64,000 nucleotides of DNA, from the NCBI GenBank assembly GCA_051745635.1, contig JBNJEH010000004.1, forward strand, positions 24,066-88,065, written 5' to 3'. This DNA is from Brumimicrobium sp051745635 (GTDB taxonomy: Bacteria; Bacteroidota; Bacteroidia; Flavobacteriales_D; Crocinitomicaceae). Of the stretch, positions 1 to 7,918 are shown piece by piece. Position 1 is the first letter of the stretch, and every line of letters begins with the position of its first letter. A program made the translations under genes and the position numbers. The notes under the pieces are model-generated. The model was not told where the DNA came from. It saw nothing but the letters and a program-made list of their open reading frames with translations, and searched no databases.

Positions 1-72
1 TCCGGCAATTATTAAGAATATGCCTGCAAGTATCAGGACGTAGTACGACCATGGTTTAATATTGAATATCAT
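1..72 (-). CDS. N-terminal fragment of a membrane protein, cut by the window edge
   Basis: An ATG at position 72 reading leftwards opens a frame of 24 codons that runs off the window. The residues are polar at first (MIFNIKPWS) and then strongly hydrophobic, which fits the first membrane helix or a signal anchor. Nothing more can be said about function. The frame has no stop inside the window, but so short a stretch could be chance. Confidence 0.35.
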   Translation of the reverse strand, partial: MIFNIKPWSYYVLILAGIFLIIAG

Positions 73-122
73 TCTGTTTTATATTTTTCTGGTGGATAAA
101 AAAAAGCTTGTCTTTCAGTAAT

Positions 123-227
123 TTAATCAACAAACTTTACTGATTGTTCTGACGGTAGTATTCCCTTCCATTCAGGATTCGATCTGTTTATTAATACATC
201 TTTTTTTTGCCGACGATATTTTCCCAT
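123..227 (-). other. Short unassigned reading frame downstream of the PIN gene
   Basis: The frame starts with MGKYRRQKKDVL and ends in VKFVD, 34 residues, with an ATG at 227. The same frame stays open further upstream, to about position 340, inside the end of the PIN toxin gene in another phase. It could be the tail of an older gene overwritten by the toxin-antitoxin pair, a small basic protein, or chance. I recognise no family. Confidence 0.2.
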
Positions 228-274
228 TTCCAAAAAAGCATAAACTTCGTTAAAGGTTGATTGCCCGACCTGTG

Positions 275-703
275 TTAGTAGCTGCCTTGCCGGCGACTCA
301 TCTCCATATACTGACGTGCTGTCATAACGGGTATATTGGATTTTTTAAAGTCTTTTAAGTTTCTGGTGACAATGATGTCAACATGAGCAGCTAAAGCAGA
401 ATAATATTGTAAGGCATCTTCAAAATCTTTAAATTCAGCATTCAACGATTTATCGAGCGTTTTCGAATCCAAAGCTACTACATTCACTAAAACCTTTAAC
501 TTTCGCAATATCTCTCTAACCTTATCCTCATCAAGTTGACGACTCAAAATATAATGTGCGTTAGCAAAAGAAAGTGAGCACATATATAATTCGACCTCTT
601 TCTGATCAGCAAGTGAAAAAAGTTGAGCTGCTGACTCGTAAAACGCTTCTCTTTTAGCCAGTAAATCGAGCATTATATTCGTATCAACGAGCAGCCTTTT
701 CAT
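275..703 (-). CDS. PIN-domain ribonuclease toxin (VapC-like)
   Basis: The protein of 142 residues begins with the PIN signature MKRLLVDTNIMLDLL, with the first catalytic Asp at residue 7. An acidic patch follows (EFKDFEDALQYYSA) and then IIVTRNLKDF, the usual last acidic motif. PIN toxins are metal-dependent RNases that cut tRNA or rRNA and stop growth until bound by the antitoxin. The gene overlaps the antitoxin gene by four bases (ATGA), so the two are translationally coupled and share the promoter at 961-991. Length and motifs are normal and it looks intact. The RNA target cannot be read from sequence. Confidence 0.85.
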   Translation of the reverse strand: MKRLLVDTNIMLDLLAKREAFYESAAQLFSLADQKEVELYMCSLSFANAHYILSRQLDEDKVREILRKLKVLVNVVALDSKTLDKSLNAEFKDFEDALQYYSALAAHVDIIVTRNLKDFKKSNIPVMTARQYMEMSRRQGSY

Positions 704-942
704 TTATATTTTTTATTTAAATAATCGGCGTAATCTTTTTTATAGTCACTTTCTGCAAAATCTATCACTCCGGATAAGCTTTCTACAAAAGGGGTTATCT
801 CACCTTTCTCGTCACTTTCTGTAGTGATAGACTGAAGATAGGTCTCTATCATTTTTGAAAGACTCATTTTCTTTTCTTTAGCATATTTTTTAGCATTTTC
901 AATGATACGCTTGTTTAACTTTAATGTCAACTTAGTGTCCAT
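700..942 (-). CDS. Antitoxin of the PIN toxin, ribbon-helix-helix type (DUF6364-like)
   Basis: From the ATG at 942 the protein has 80 residues and starts MDTKLTLKLNKRII, followed by AKKYAKEKKMSLSKMIETYL. This is the pattern of a short DNA-binding ribbon-helix-helix antitoxin of the DUF6364 type. A longer start (TTG at 963) lies inside the promoter and is unlikely. The N-terminal part should bind operator DNA and the acidic C-terminal part should wrap the PIN toxin. It is the first gene of the pair, as expected where the antitoxin also represses the operon. Confidence 0.8.
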   Translation of the reverse strand: MDTKLTLKLNKRIIENAKKYAKEKKMSLSKMIETYLQSITTESDEKGEITPFVESLSGVIDFAESDYKKDYADYLNKKYK

Positions 943-950
943 AACAAACT

Positions 951-991
951 TGTTTACGTACAAATATATCTAATTTATACGTAAAACAAAA
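951..991 (-). promoter_or_regulatory. Toxin-antitoxin promoter with two TACGTA palindromes
   Basis: On the minus strand a Bacteroidetes promoter is visible: TTTTG at 991-987, an 18-bp spacer, then TATATTTG at 968-961. Two TACGTA palindromes lie at 955-960 and 978-983, one in the spacer and one just past the expected start of transcription. Their 23-bp spacing suits binding of antitoxin dimers on one face of the helix. Repressor binding there is inferred. Confidence 0.6.
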
Positions 992-1311
992 GTCAATTTA
1001 TTTTCCGAGCGATTTTGGAGCAATGTAAGCCATAATCTATACCGATTAAAAAAAGTAGGCCCAGGCCGATGAACTAGTTTTCCCCAATATTCTCTTAGTT
1101 AGAATAAAAATCCCTGCTGCCACCTAAAAAGTGTTTGTCTCAGGTTGCGATCAAAATGCTTCACTATTATTCTAACGGCGATGCTTACCGTGACCATTTC
1201 GTGCAGTAGCCAAACATTTTAACAGTATGTTTTCACTTTTTTGCAACAATAGTACACGGCTGTAAACGGTCTTCACAAGACCTTTGTAGTGAATCAATAA
1301 AAATTATCATT
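992..1311. other. Intergenic region between the toxin-antitoxin pair and the T9SS protein gene
   Basis: These 320 bases separate divergent genes. I see no convincing gene or RNA. A short plus-strand frame ending near 1228 has a lipobox-like end (TVTISCSSQTF) but no start codon, so it may be a lipoprotein remnant. The promoter of the next gene is not clear; GACCTTTG just before it is one base off the TAnnTTTG element. Confidence 0.4.
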
Positions 1312-2034
1312 ATGAAAACGATTACACAAACGATCGCTACATTTTTTGTAGCCACTTTTATGAGTTTAACGAGCATTGGTCAGGATATTGACCTGGTTCA
1401 GGGATTGAACTACGCCTACGACCCCATTGATGCGCAAGGGGTGCTTAGTATCGATTACATCGACATCTGTAACAACGGCAGCGACGCTGCAGATCCATTT
1501 GATGTAACGGTCTACCTCTATGATGAAAGTACGCAGGATACCTATTTTATAGGTACAGAACGTTTATCAAATGGCCTTTCGGGAAACACATGTGTTTCTA
1601 TCGAAAACTGGGATATTAACGTCAATAATACGTCAGGTATTCCCGCCGGAACTTATCGAGTGGGAGTATGGGTAGATTCGGATGAAGAAATCTCCGAAAC
1701 AGATGAAGACAACAATACCGGCTTGATGACGGGAGATAACACTTACGACCCTTCAACATCCAATTTGGAGGAACTCGACAAAACAGCTGATTTCACAATC
1801 TACCCCAATCCAGCAAGTGAGTTTATTCATCTAAAACCAGTTTCAACGGCGAACATCACGTCTTCAGTATCTATAGTTGACCTGAACGGACGCGTAGTTC
1901 AAACGCTGAATACTCAGGAAATAGCAAAAGATCAAGCAACAACCCTCAATTTATCCACCTTGGATAAAGGTGTTTATATGTTGCGCTTCGCGACGAATAA
2001 AGGGCGTTACAGCGAAAAGATTATCATTGAATAA
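1312..2034 (+). CDS. Secreted CARDB-like protein with type IX sorting domain
   Basis: The 240-residue protein has a signal peptide (residues 1-24, ending SLTSIGQ). A CARDB-like beta-sandwich follows (about 25-130) with the typical WVDSDEEISETDEDNN motif near its end. A C-terminal Por secretion tail lies at about 158-240: FTIYPNPASEF, then DLNGRVVQTL, LDKGVYML and SEKIIIE. The tail directs passage through the type IX secretion system and attachment to or release from the surface. CARDB domains serve as adhesion or spacer modules, and no catalytic domain is seen. The gene stands alone and ends at a strong terminator. Confidence 0.85.
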   Translation: MKTITQTIATFFVATFMSLTSIGQDIDLVQGLNYAYDPIDAQGVLSIDYIDICNNGSDAADPFDVTVYLYDESTQDTYFIGTERLSNGLSGNTCVSIENWDINVNNTSGIPAGTYRVGVWVDSDEEISETDEDNNTGLMTGDNTYDPSTSNLEELDKTADFTIYPNPASEFIHLKPVSTANITSSVSIVDLNGRVVQTLNTQEIAKDQATTLNLSTLDKGVYMLRFATNKGRYSEKIIIE

Positions 2035-2055
2035 ACGCTAGTTTACGTTGCTTTC

Positions 2056-2083
2056 AGGGAGTTCGAAAGGACTCCCTTTTTTT
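2056..2083 (+). terminator. Rho-independent terminator
   Basis: A perfect 7-bp stem, AGGGAGT (2056-2062) and ACTCCCT (2071-2077), with an 8-base loop, is followed by a run of T. It ends the upstream T9SS gene. It overlaps the end of the convergent kinase gene by two bases. Confidence 0.8.
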
Positions 2084-4652
2084 ATTGTTTTTTTATGGAG
2101 GACGGACGCTTGCCGAAGTACGATTTAAAAGACTTCGTAAAGTAGGATTGGCTGTTAAAGCCGCACATATAAGCGACTTCCGTAACATTTCCGCTACCAC
2201 TCTTCAGTAAATCTTTTGCTTTTTCCAGCCGTATCATCTTGATGAAATGCGTTGAACTAAATCCTGTCAGTGAACTTATTTTCCGGTGAAGCTGACTCCG
2301 ACTCACGCAAAGCGCTTCGGCGAGTTCATTAATTGTATAATTAGAATTATCGATATTGTCGATCACGCACCGCACTGCTTTGTTTACAAACTCATTTTGA
2401 CTCTGAAGTCGCTCATCAAAGGGGAGATCCAATTGTATATTTTCCTGAAACTCCCGTTGATTTTGTTTTACAGTGGTCAGGATATTTTTAACGATCAGTT
2501 GCAATTCATCGGGTGAAAAAGGTTTCGGCACGTAAGCGTCAGCGCCATGCTCCAGGCCCTCCAGTCTGCTCTCTAAAGACGATTTCGCGGACAGCGCAAC
2601 AATGGGAATGTGACGGGAAATTTCAGCTGCCTTCAGTTCCTTTATAAGTGCTATACCATCTTGAACGGGCATCATAATATCTGTTAGCACAACATCCGGA
2701 ATGCTGGATTTAGCTAATTCTATGCCTTCCTGGCCGTTATAAGCTTGCATGATTTCAAACGAATCCCGGAAAATATCGGCGACAAATTGAACGATTTCAA
2801 CATCATCATCCACTACTAACAGTGATTGTAGCGATCCTGCTTCAGTTGTTTTCAGCTTTTCAACCGGTTTTGATTGAAGCGGAATCCGGCAAATAAACGT
2901 GGTTCCTTGCTGTTTTTGTGTAATCAAATCAATTTCCCCTTCGACTAATTCAATCAGGTCTTTCACGATCGCCAGTCCAATACCCGTTCCTTTCTGGTTG
3001 TTCTCATTTACGGTATAAAAGCGATTAAAAACCTTTTCCTGGTCCTTTTTTGCAATGCCCGGACCATCATCTTTAACAGTCAAAAGCAACATTTTATTCT
3101 CAATGCTTGCTGACAAGTGCACCTTGCTATTTTTCGGGCAATACTTCAAGCTGTTAGACAGAAGGTTATTGACGACTTTTTCAACGACATTGGCAGGAAA
3201 AACGAGTTGCTTATCGTCGACTTCCAGTTGGGTTGTCAATCGTATATTTTTCTGGTTCGCTTCATTTCGAAAATGCTTGTAACAGTTATCGAGCAATGCA
3301 TTAATGTTTCCCTGCGCGTAGTGTGGCTTAAACTTACCTTTTTCAAGTTTCGAGGCGTCCAGCAATTCGTTTACCAGGCGCACCAATTTTTCGGTGTTGC
3401 GTTCAATAAGGTCGACCTGTCCTGCAAGCTTTTCATCCGTGTGCATTGTTTTTTTGACCATTTCCAGTGGTCCCGTGATTAAGGTGAGTGGTGTTCTGAT
3501 ATCGTGCACGATATTTTCAAACAACTTGGTTTTTTCGCGTTCCAACTGTTGAACGACGCGCCTTTTTTGCCAAAAGTATACAGCAATGCCCGAAATAACG
3601 ATCATGAACAATAACCCAGCAAACAAAATGATATAGAACTTCTTCTCGGCTGCAGCAGCTTCAATTTTAGATTGTTTTATTGATTTTTTTTGCCGTTCAA
3701 TTTCTCGTTGTTTTTTAGCTGTCTCGTACTTCATCTCAAGATCGGCAATTTGTTTTCGCTTTTTCAAATTGAACTGTTGCGTCTCAAGTTCCTTCGCCTT
3801 CCTGAAATAAATCAATGCTTTTTGGTGATTCTCAAGAGTATCATAAACATCACTCAAACTTTTATAAATAGCGATGTCCAGCTGGTCAAAGGGTATGTCT
3901 AAATCGACATCCTTTGCTTGATTTAATTGATTCACTGCTGTTGAATAGTTGCGTCGCGAAGCTGCAATGTTAGCAAGATTGAGTAGTCCTGCTTTCAACA
4001 CTTTTTTTTCGTCATGTTCTTTGGCGAAGGCAATTGATTTTTCGTAGTAATAAGCGGCCGAATCCAGATTTTTAACGCCCGATTCATAATTCGCTCCAAT
4101 CGACTGATAGATATTCGCCAAATAACCGGTCTTTTCATTTTCCAGCAGGACTTCCTCGGTGGTGAACAAAATTTTATTGGCTTTTTTAAATTCACCATTC
4201 CGTGTATAAATTACCGCCAGATTTGACCGAATAACGGAGTAGTAGAGGTAATCGTTGATCGCTAACTTTTCATCAGCAGCTTTCAACGAATATTTTTCGG
4301 CTTTTTCCATTTCCTCCATGGCGTAAAAAGCCATGCTTAAACCGTTATAGGCATTTGCCAAAATACCGGGTATTGAGTCTTCACTATTTAATGCTATAGC
4401 GCGAAAATAATGGCTCACAGCAGATTCATAGTCTTGCTTATTCTGAAAAGCATCACCCAGGATAGAGACAGCTTTTATTTTACTGCTCAACTGATCAGTG
4501 GACTCCACCGCTTTCCTGGCAAAATAAATACTGGAATCGGGTTTTTTATTCAAATGACTACTCGCCAACTGAATCAGGCTATCTACATGCTTTGCCGATG
4601 AAGAAAAGGTAAAGAACAGCAAAAAAACAACGATCAATTCAAAACGACTCAT
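2082..4652 (-). CDS. TPR-sensor hybrid histidine kinase / response regulator with AraC output
   Basis: The 856-residue protein combines sensor, kinase, receiver and DNA-binding output. In order: signal peptide (1-20), TPR repeats in the periplasm (about 21-320), a membrane helix (about 338-361), HisKA with the H-box VHDIRTPLTL (His383), an HATPase domain with DDGPGIA and GTGIGLAI, a receiver with VVDDDVEIV and the phospho-acceptor in TDIMMP (Asp658), and an AraC helix-turn-helix (about 755-856). TPR sensors in place of Y_Y_Y propellers are known in Bacteroidetes hybrid kinases. It lies last in a run with an ECF sigma factor, a short membrane protein and a 20-codon ORF, suggesting one envelope-signalling unit. 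The ligand is unknown. Confidence 0.9.
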   Translation of the reverse strand: MSRFELIVVFLLFFTFSSSAKHVDSLIQLASSHLNKKPDSSIYFARKAVESTDQLSSKIKAVSILGDAFQNKQDYESAVSHYFRAIALNSEDSIPGILANAYNGLSMAFYAMEEMEKAEKYSLKAADEKLAINDYLYYSVIRSNLAVIYTRNGEFKKANKILFTTEEVLLENEKTGYLANIYQSIGANYESGVKNLDSAAYYYEKSIAFAKEHDEKKVLKAGLLNLANIAASRRNYSTAVNQLNQAKDVDLDIPFDQLDIAIYKSLSDVYDTLENHQKALIYFRKAKELETQQFNLKKRKQIADLEMKYETAKKQREIERQKKSIKQSKIEAAAAEKKFYIILFAGLLFMIVISGIAVYFWQKRRVVQQLEREKTKLFENIVHDIRTPLTLITGPLEMVKKTMHTDEKLAGQVDLIERNTEKLVRLVNELLDASKLEKGKFKPHYAQGNINALLDNCYKHFRNEANQKNIRLTTQLEVDDKQLVFPANVVEKVVNNLLSNSLKYCPKNSKVHLSASIENKMLLLTVKDDGPGIAKKDQEKVFNRFYTVNENNQKGTGIGLAIVKDLIELVEGEIDLITQKQQGTTFICRIPLQSKPVEKLKTTEAGSLQSLLVVDDDVEIVQFVADIFRDSFEIMQAYNGQEGIELAKSSIPDVVLTDIMMPVQDGIALIKELKAAEISRHIPIVALSAKSSLESRLEGLEHGADAYVPKPFSPDELQLIVKNILTTVKQNQREFQENIQLDLPFDERLQSQNEFVNKAVRCVIDNIDNSNYTINELAEALCVSRSQLHRKISSLTGFSSTHFIKMIRLEKAKDLLKSGSGNVTEVAYMCGFNSQSYFTKSFKSYFGKRPSSIKKQ

Positions 4653-4669
4653 CTCTAATTAGTTTCTTT

Positions 4670-4732
4670 TCATTCTGGTAAACTTCTGCCAATCAATAAA
4701 TATACCAGAAATAATACAAACCACACCTTCAT
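4670..4732 (-). CDS. Possible 20-residue membrane peptide between anti-sigma-like gene and kinase
   Basis: An ATG at 4732, five bases after the end of the upstream membrane protein gene, opens a 20-codon frame. It encodes a basic residue, a run of about 13 hydrophobic residues (VWFVLFLVYLLIG) and a polar end. It stops 17 bases before the kinase start codon. Position and composition fit a small single-pass membrane peptide or a leader peptide. No family is recognisable and expression is unproven. Confidence 0.3.
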   Translation of the reverse strand: MKVWFVLFLVYLLIGRSLPE

Positions 4733-4737
4733 TGTGC

Positions 4738-5097
4738 TCACACCCGCCCTTTTCTATGGCTAAACAACAGATAAACAAAAAAGACGGTCGTGAGTGAAAA
4801 AGCAATCCATAAAAGGGATGTTTGTTCATTTAAGAAAGTGCTGAGTTCTCTGCTATACGTTTGAATCCAGTCGAAATCGGCATCCCATTTAAAAGCTGAA
4901 ATGATTGTAATGAAGATGATCAAACCGAGCGTTACTCCTGCAAAAAGCCACTGCTTAGGGCTGATCAACGGTGCTGGCCGAGCGGGTTGCTGCTGCCTTT
5001 CAATATTTTGCATCACATCTTCTGTAAAGCCCTGGTGTGTGGGTTTTTCAAAATTATGGAGTACGGCTTTCTTCCACTTATTATCCTGCTGCTTCAT
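4738..5097 (-). CDS. Short two-helix membrane protein, possible anti-sigma factor
   Basis: The 119-residue protein has a cytoplasmic stretch of about 50 residues and two predicted membrane helices (about 48-65, PKQWLFAGVTLGLIIFITII, and about 95-112, LLWIAFSLTTVFFVYLLF). Its start overlaps the end of the ECF sigma gene by 17 bases, so the pair is translationally coupled. Genes in this place usually encode anti-sigma factors that hold the sigma factor at the membrane. I see no clear anti-sigma zinc motif, so the role rests on context. Conserved short proteins of this shape are common after ECF genes in Bacteroidetes. Confidence 0.6.
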   Translation of the reverse strand: MKQQDNKWKKAVLHNFEKPTHQGFTEDVMQNIERQQQPARPAPLISPKQWLFAGVTLGLIIFITIISAFKWDADFDWIQTYSRELSTFLNEQTSLLWIAFSLTTVFFVYLLFSHRKGRV

Positions 5098-5641
5098 AAT
5101 ATTCTTTTTTGATCCGTTGTTTCAATTTCTTTTTGGCGCGGTGTACGGTCACTTTCACGTAAGATTCGGAGATGTTCATGATGGCGGCAACTTCTTTTAC
5201 CGTCATCTCATCCAGGTAAAATAAAGTGATAGCAGTGCGTTCGAGCGGCTTTAGTTCATGGATACATTCGGAAACATGCTTTTTCATCGCATCGACATCC
5301 CAATCCGTTTCTACATTCACATCGCTTTCTACCTCAACGTCATCAAGGTTGTCACTGTTCCAGCGTTTTTGCCTGCGCAGGTGGGAGAGACCTTCAAAAT
5401 AGGCGATTTTGTAAATCCACGTCGACAAGCGAGCATCTCCTTTAAATTGTCGCAGTTTCCTGTACACCTTTATAAACACTTCCTGAGCGAGGTCGTTGGC
5501 TTCTTCGTGATCATTCACCATCCGAAAGAGTATGCTGTAGACCATGTTTTTGTGCTCCTCGATGATCTCAGCAAAACGACTTTTGTTCCCGTCGATGACG
5601 GCGCGCACTAACAACGCTTCTTTGTTGGCTTTTTCCCGCAT
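5081..5641 (-). CDS. ECF-type RNA polymerase sigma factor
   Basis: The 186-residue protein has sigma region 2 (NMVYSILFRMVNDHEEANDL and STWIYKIAYFEGLSHLRRQK, about residues 30-95) and region 4 (LKPLERTAITLFYLDEMTVK through VTVHRAKKKLKQRI, about 128-178). These contact the -10 and -35 elements and core polymerase. A very acidic linker (DDVEVESDVNVETDWDVD) lies between them. Length is usual for an extracytoplasmic-function sigma factor. It heads the set with the short membrane protein and the TPR hybrid kinase. Target genes are unknown. Confidence 0.92.
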   Translation of the reverse strand: MREKANKEALLVRAVIDGNKSRFAEIIEEHKNMVYSILFRMVNDHEEANDLAQEVFIKVYRKLRQFKGDARLSTWIYKIAYFEGLSHLRRQKRWNSDNLDDVEVESDVNVETDWDVDAMKKHVSECIHELKPLERTAITLFYLDEMTVKEVAAIMNISESYVKVTVHRAKKKLKQRIKKEYYEAAG

Positions 5642-6139
5642 TATTTACCAATCTTTGTGATAAAAAGTTGTAATAAACTATTAAACAACATATTGACTAA
5701 ATGTATGTAAAAAAACTATAAAAATTTCCAGAACCCTTCTTTGGTTCTCGTGCCTAAAATAAATTCAAATTAAATTCACAAATAATCCCAACTAAATTTT
5801 CGTAAACAACAAATATCCCAAATATTACAACTTGTTACTCATTCAAAATCTTACTTTTTTGCATCGCTCCAAAAAGTAACAAAAAGATCTAGCGCTTGAT
5901 ATTTGATTTCGGTTGCTCTCCTGAAAATTGATGATGGCGTACCCTGCACTTACGTTTGGTCTTCAAAAGCAGTGCTTTTTCTTCTCCTTCGGCAAGCTAC
6001 GGAGCTTTCACCATCATTTACAATTTCCAGTTCGTTGCTCCTTCAATAAAATATAATGCGCGTCCCAAAAAACTAACCTTTTTGATGAAATTTTACGTTA
6101 GTGTAGTAGTTCCACATTTCTGAAATCTTGCAATCCCCG
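5642..6139. repeat. Gene-free region holding a dispersed degenerate repeat (class C)
   Basis: About 500 bases without a credible gene. From about 5860 to 6040 there is a sequence also found, inverted, at about 51500-51640. Shared pieces include AAAAAGATCTAG, TCTCC..CCTGAA, GATGATG, CGGCAAGCTACGGAGCT against CGACAAGCTGCGGAGCT, and ATCATTT. GTCTTCAAAAGC also occurs in both places. The first 200 bases are AT-rich and probably hold the promoter of the sigma operon. Confidence 0.45.
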
Positions 6140-6478
6140 TTATCCTCCACCCTTTTGTTGCTTTTTTTCATTCTGACGACGGGCAATCAATAAACCGAGA
6201 CCACCAAAGAGAAATGCTCCTAACAAGCCCAGCTCCGCTGCTTCTAAAAAACTGGTGAAATATGCCAAAACATTACCAAGAATGATACCGATGGGCACAA
6301 ATATAAAAAGGTATCCGCTACTCCAGGGGCTGTTATCGTCGTCGTTTTTATCCTTAGGATTCATGCCCGCCTCGATCATAGCCATCTTTTGTCGATGACT
6401 GGCCGTAATGACGACGTAAACAATTCCGAAAACCATGGCAAATAATGCAATGGGAATTAATAATGATACTACATCCAT
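6140..6478 (-). CDS. Small membrane protein of the DUF6249 type
   Basis: The 112-residue protein starts with a membrane helix (VVSLLIPIALFAMVFGIVYV). A cytoplasmic stretch follows (HRQKMAMIEAGMNPKDK), then two more helices (about 54-70 and 78-97) and a basic tail. The pattern of an N-terminal helix and the motif K-MA-IE-GM is that of DUF6249, common in Bacteroidetes, sometimes beside ECF sigma genes. No activity is known. It stands alone between two gene-poor stretches. Confidence 0.7.
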   Translation of the reverse strand: MDVVSLLIPIALFAMVFGIVYVVITASHRQKMAMIEAGMNPKDKNDDDNSPWSSGYLFIFVPIGIILGNVLAYFTSFLEAAELGLLGAFLFGGLGLLIARRQNEKKQQKGGG

Positions 6479-6554
6479 CTCGTTTTGTATTTTAATTGTT
6501 TACTGGTAAGATGCAATGAAACGGCAATAGGTTACAAAAAATCTTCAAATTCCA

Positions 6555-6671
6555 TCAAATGAAATCAAAATCGGGGTGATCTAACACAAGTTCTTCCTTT
6601 GTTTTGATGACCAGATCGACATCGTGGAAGCCATTGATACTGTGGCGTACCCCGCTGGAGCCCAACGTAAC
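6555..6671 (-). pseudogene. Possible gene remnant
   Basis: A minus-strand frame without a start codon reads GVRHSINGFHDVDLVIKTKE and ends with HPDFDFI before a TGA. The residue pattern is protein-like (GFHDVDLVIKT), and it may be the tail of a lost gene, possibly of nucleotidyltransferase type. It is short and I cannot assign a family with confidence. Confidence 0.2.
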
Positions 6672-6746
6672 CGATTATAACAAACGAATGATCCTCCGTT
6701 CGGCTTATCTGAACCCCTAAACGGTTGTTCTAAACCAAATATAACA

Positions 6747-7910
6747 CTACATACTCATCTCCACAATGGACTTCGCTTCTGCCGGCGTGAGGTCGCCGCG
6801 CTCACCAATTCCTTTCCAGCCACGTTCCAGGAAACGATCCGCAATGATCTGAGGCGTTTTTTCGGCAGCATCTGTATACGCAGAAATCTGTGTTTCTATG
6901 CCAAGAGATTCAAAGAATGTTTTTGTGCGCAGAATAGCTTCTTCAGCACAAGATCCGTCGAGGCCAAAAACGCGCTGACCGTATTGAATCAATTTATCCT
7001 TTTTGTTTTCGAATTTCACCTGATAGAGATTCGGAGCAATGATCGCCAGCGTTCGCGCATGATCGATACCGTGCAATGCCGTCAATTCGTGGCCAATCAT
7101 GTGCGTAGACCAATCGTAAGCGACTCCCGCCCGCAGCGTACCGTTCAAAGCCATCGTTGCGCACCACATCAAATTACTGGCAACCTTGTAATCCGAAGGA
7201 TCATTTAACACGCGGGGAGCGATTTCGATCAACGTAGACAAAATCCCTTCAGCTATTCGCTCCTGCAATAAATTATCAGTTGGATACGTCAGGTATTGTT
7301 CCAGGGTGTGCATAAAAGCATCGGTAATTCCATTTGCCAGTTGACGTTGCGGCAAAGTAGCTACAACTGTCGGGTCCAAAAAAGAAAATTTCGGAAAAGC
7401 CTGAGGTCCGCCCATGGTTCGTTTTTCTTTCCGGTCACTTCTCGAAATAACGGCGCCCGAATTCATTTCTGAACCCGTTGCAGGTAAAGTTAGCACCGTA
7501 CCAAAAGGCAGCGCGTTTTCAAATTTTGCATCTGCTTTCTGCGTCAGGACATCCCAGGGTTCACCTTCATATTTTGCAGCACTGACAATAAATTTGGTAC
7601 CGTCAATCACAGAACCACCACCAACTGCGAGGACAAAATCTACCGGTTCTTCTCTGGCGAGTTCCACTGCTTTCATGAGTGTATCGTATTCGGGATTGGG
7701 TTCTATTCCTCCAAATTCGACAATTGTATAATCCCGTAGCGCACTCACAACGCTATCGTATACACCGTTTGTTTTAATGCTCCCGCCGCCGTACGTCAAT
7801 AAGACTTTCTTTCCGGTGGTATGCTGCGCAATTTCTTGCGGCAACTTTTCGTGCGTTCCTTTGCCAAAAACTACTTTGGTCGGGTTGTAATAATCAAAAT
7901 TGTTCATCAA
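6747..7910 (-). CDS. Iron-type alcohol dehydrogenase, YqhD-like aldehyde reductase
   Basis: The 387-residue protein has the group III alcohol dehydrogenase fold. The N-terminus (FDYYNPTKVVFGKGT) and the nucleotide loop (VGGGSVIDGTKFI, about residues 95-107) match YqhD, which reduces aldehydes with NADPH. Metal ligands fall at Asp197, His201, His270 and His284; the spacing is the same as in YqhD. It is cytoplasmic and detoxifies aldehydes or disposes of reducing power. It starts eight bases after the nitroreductase gene and forms an operon with it, which suggests a shared role against reactive carbonyl or nitro compounds. Confidence 0.92.
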   Translation of the reverse strand: MMNNFDYYNPTKVVFGKGTHEKLPQEIAQHTTGKKVLLTYGGGSIKTNGVYDSVVSALRDYTIVEFGGIEPNPEYDTLMKAVELAREEPVDFVLAVGGGSVIDGTKFIVSAAKYEGEPWDVLTQKADAKFENALPFGTVLTLPATGSEMNSGAVISRSDRKEKRTMGGPQAFPKFSFLDPTVVATLPQRQLANGITDAFMHTLEQYLTYPTDNLLQERIAEGILSTLIEIAPRVLNDPSDYKVASNLMWCATMALNGTLRAGVAYDWSTHMIGHELTALHGIDHARTLAIIAPNLYQVKFENKKDKLIQYGQRVFGLDGSCAEEAILRTKTFFESLGIETQISAYTDAAEKTPQIIADRFLERGWKGIGERGDLTPAEAKSIVEMSM

Positions 7911-7918
7911 TTGTCTTT

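Noticed and set aside
1141..1228. Lipobox-like short frame before the first T9SS gene
   Set aside because: No start codon and too short; kept only as a remark in the intergenic entry.
3055..3482. Plus-strand open frames across the hybrid kinase gene
   Set aside because: They lie wholly inside a well-supported minus-strand gene with motifs throughout, and show no family pattern.
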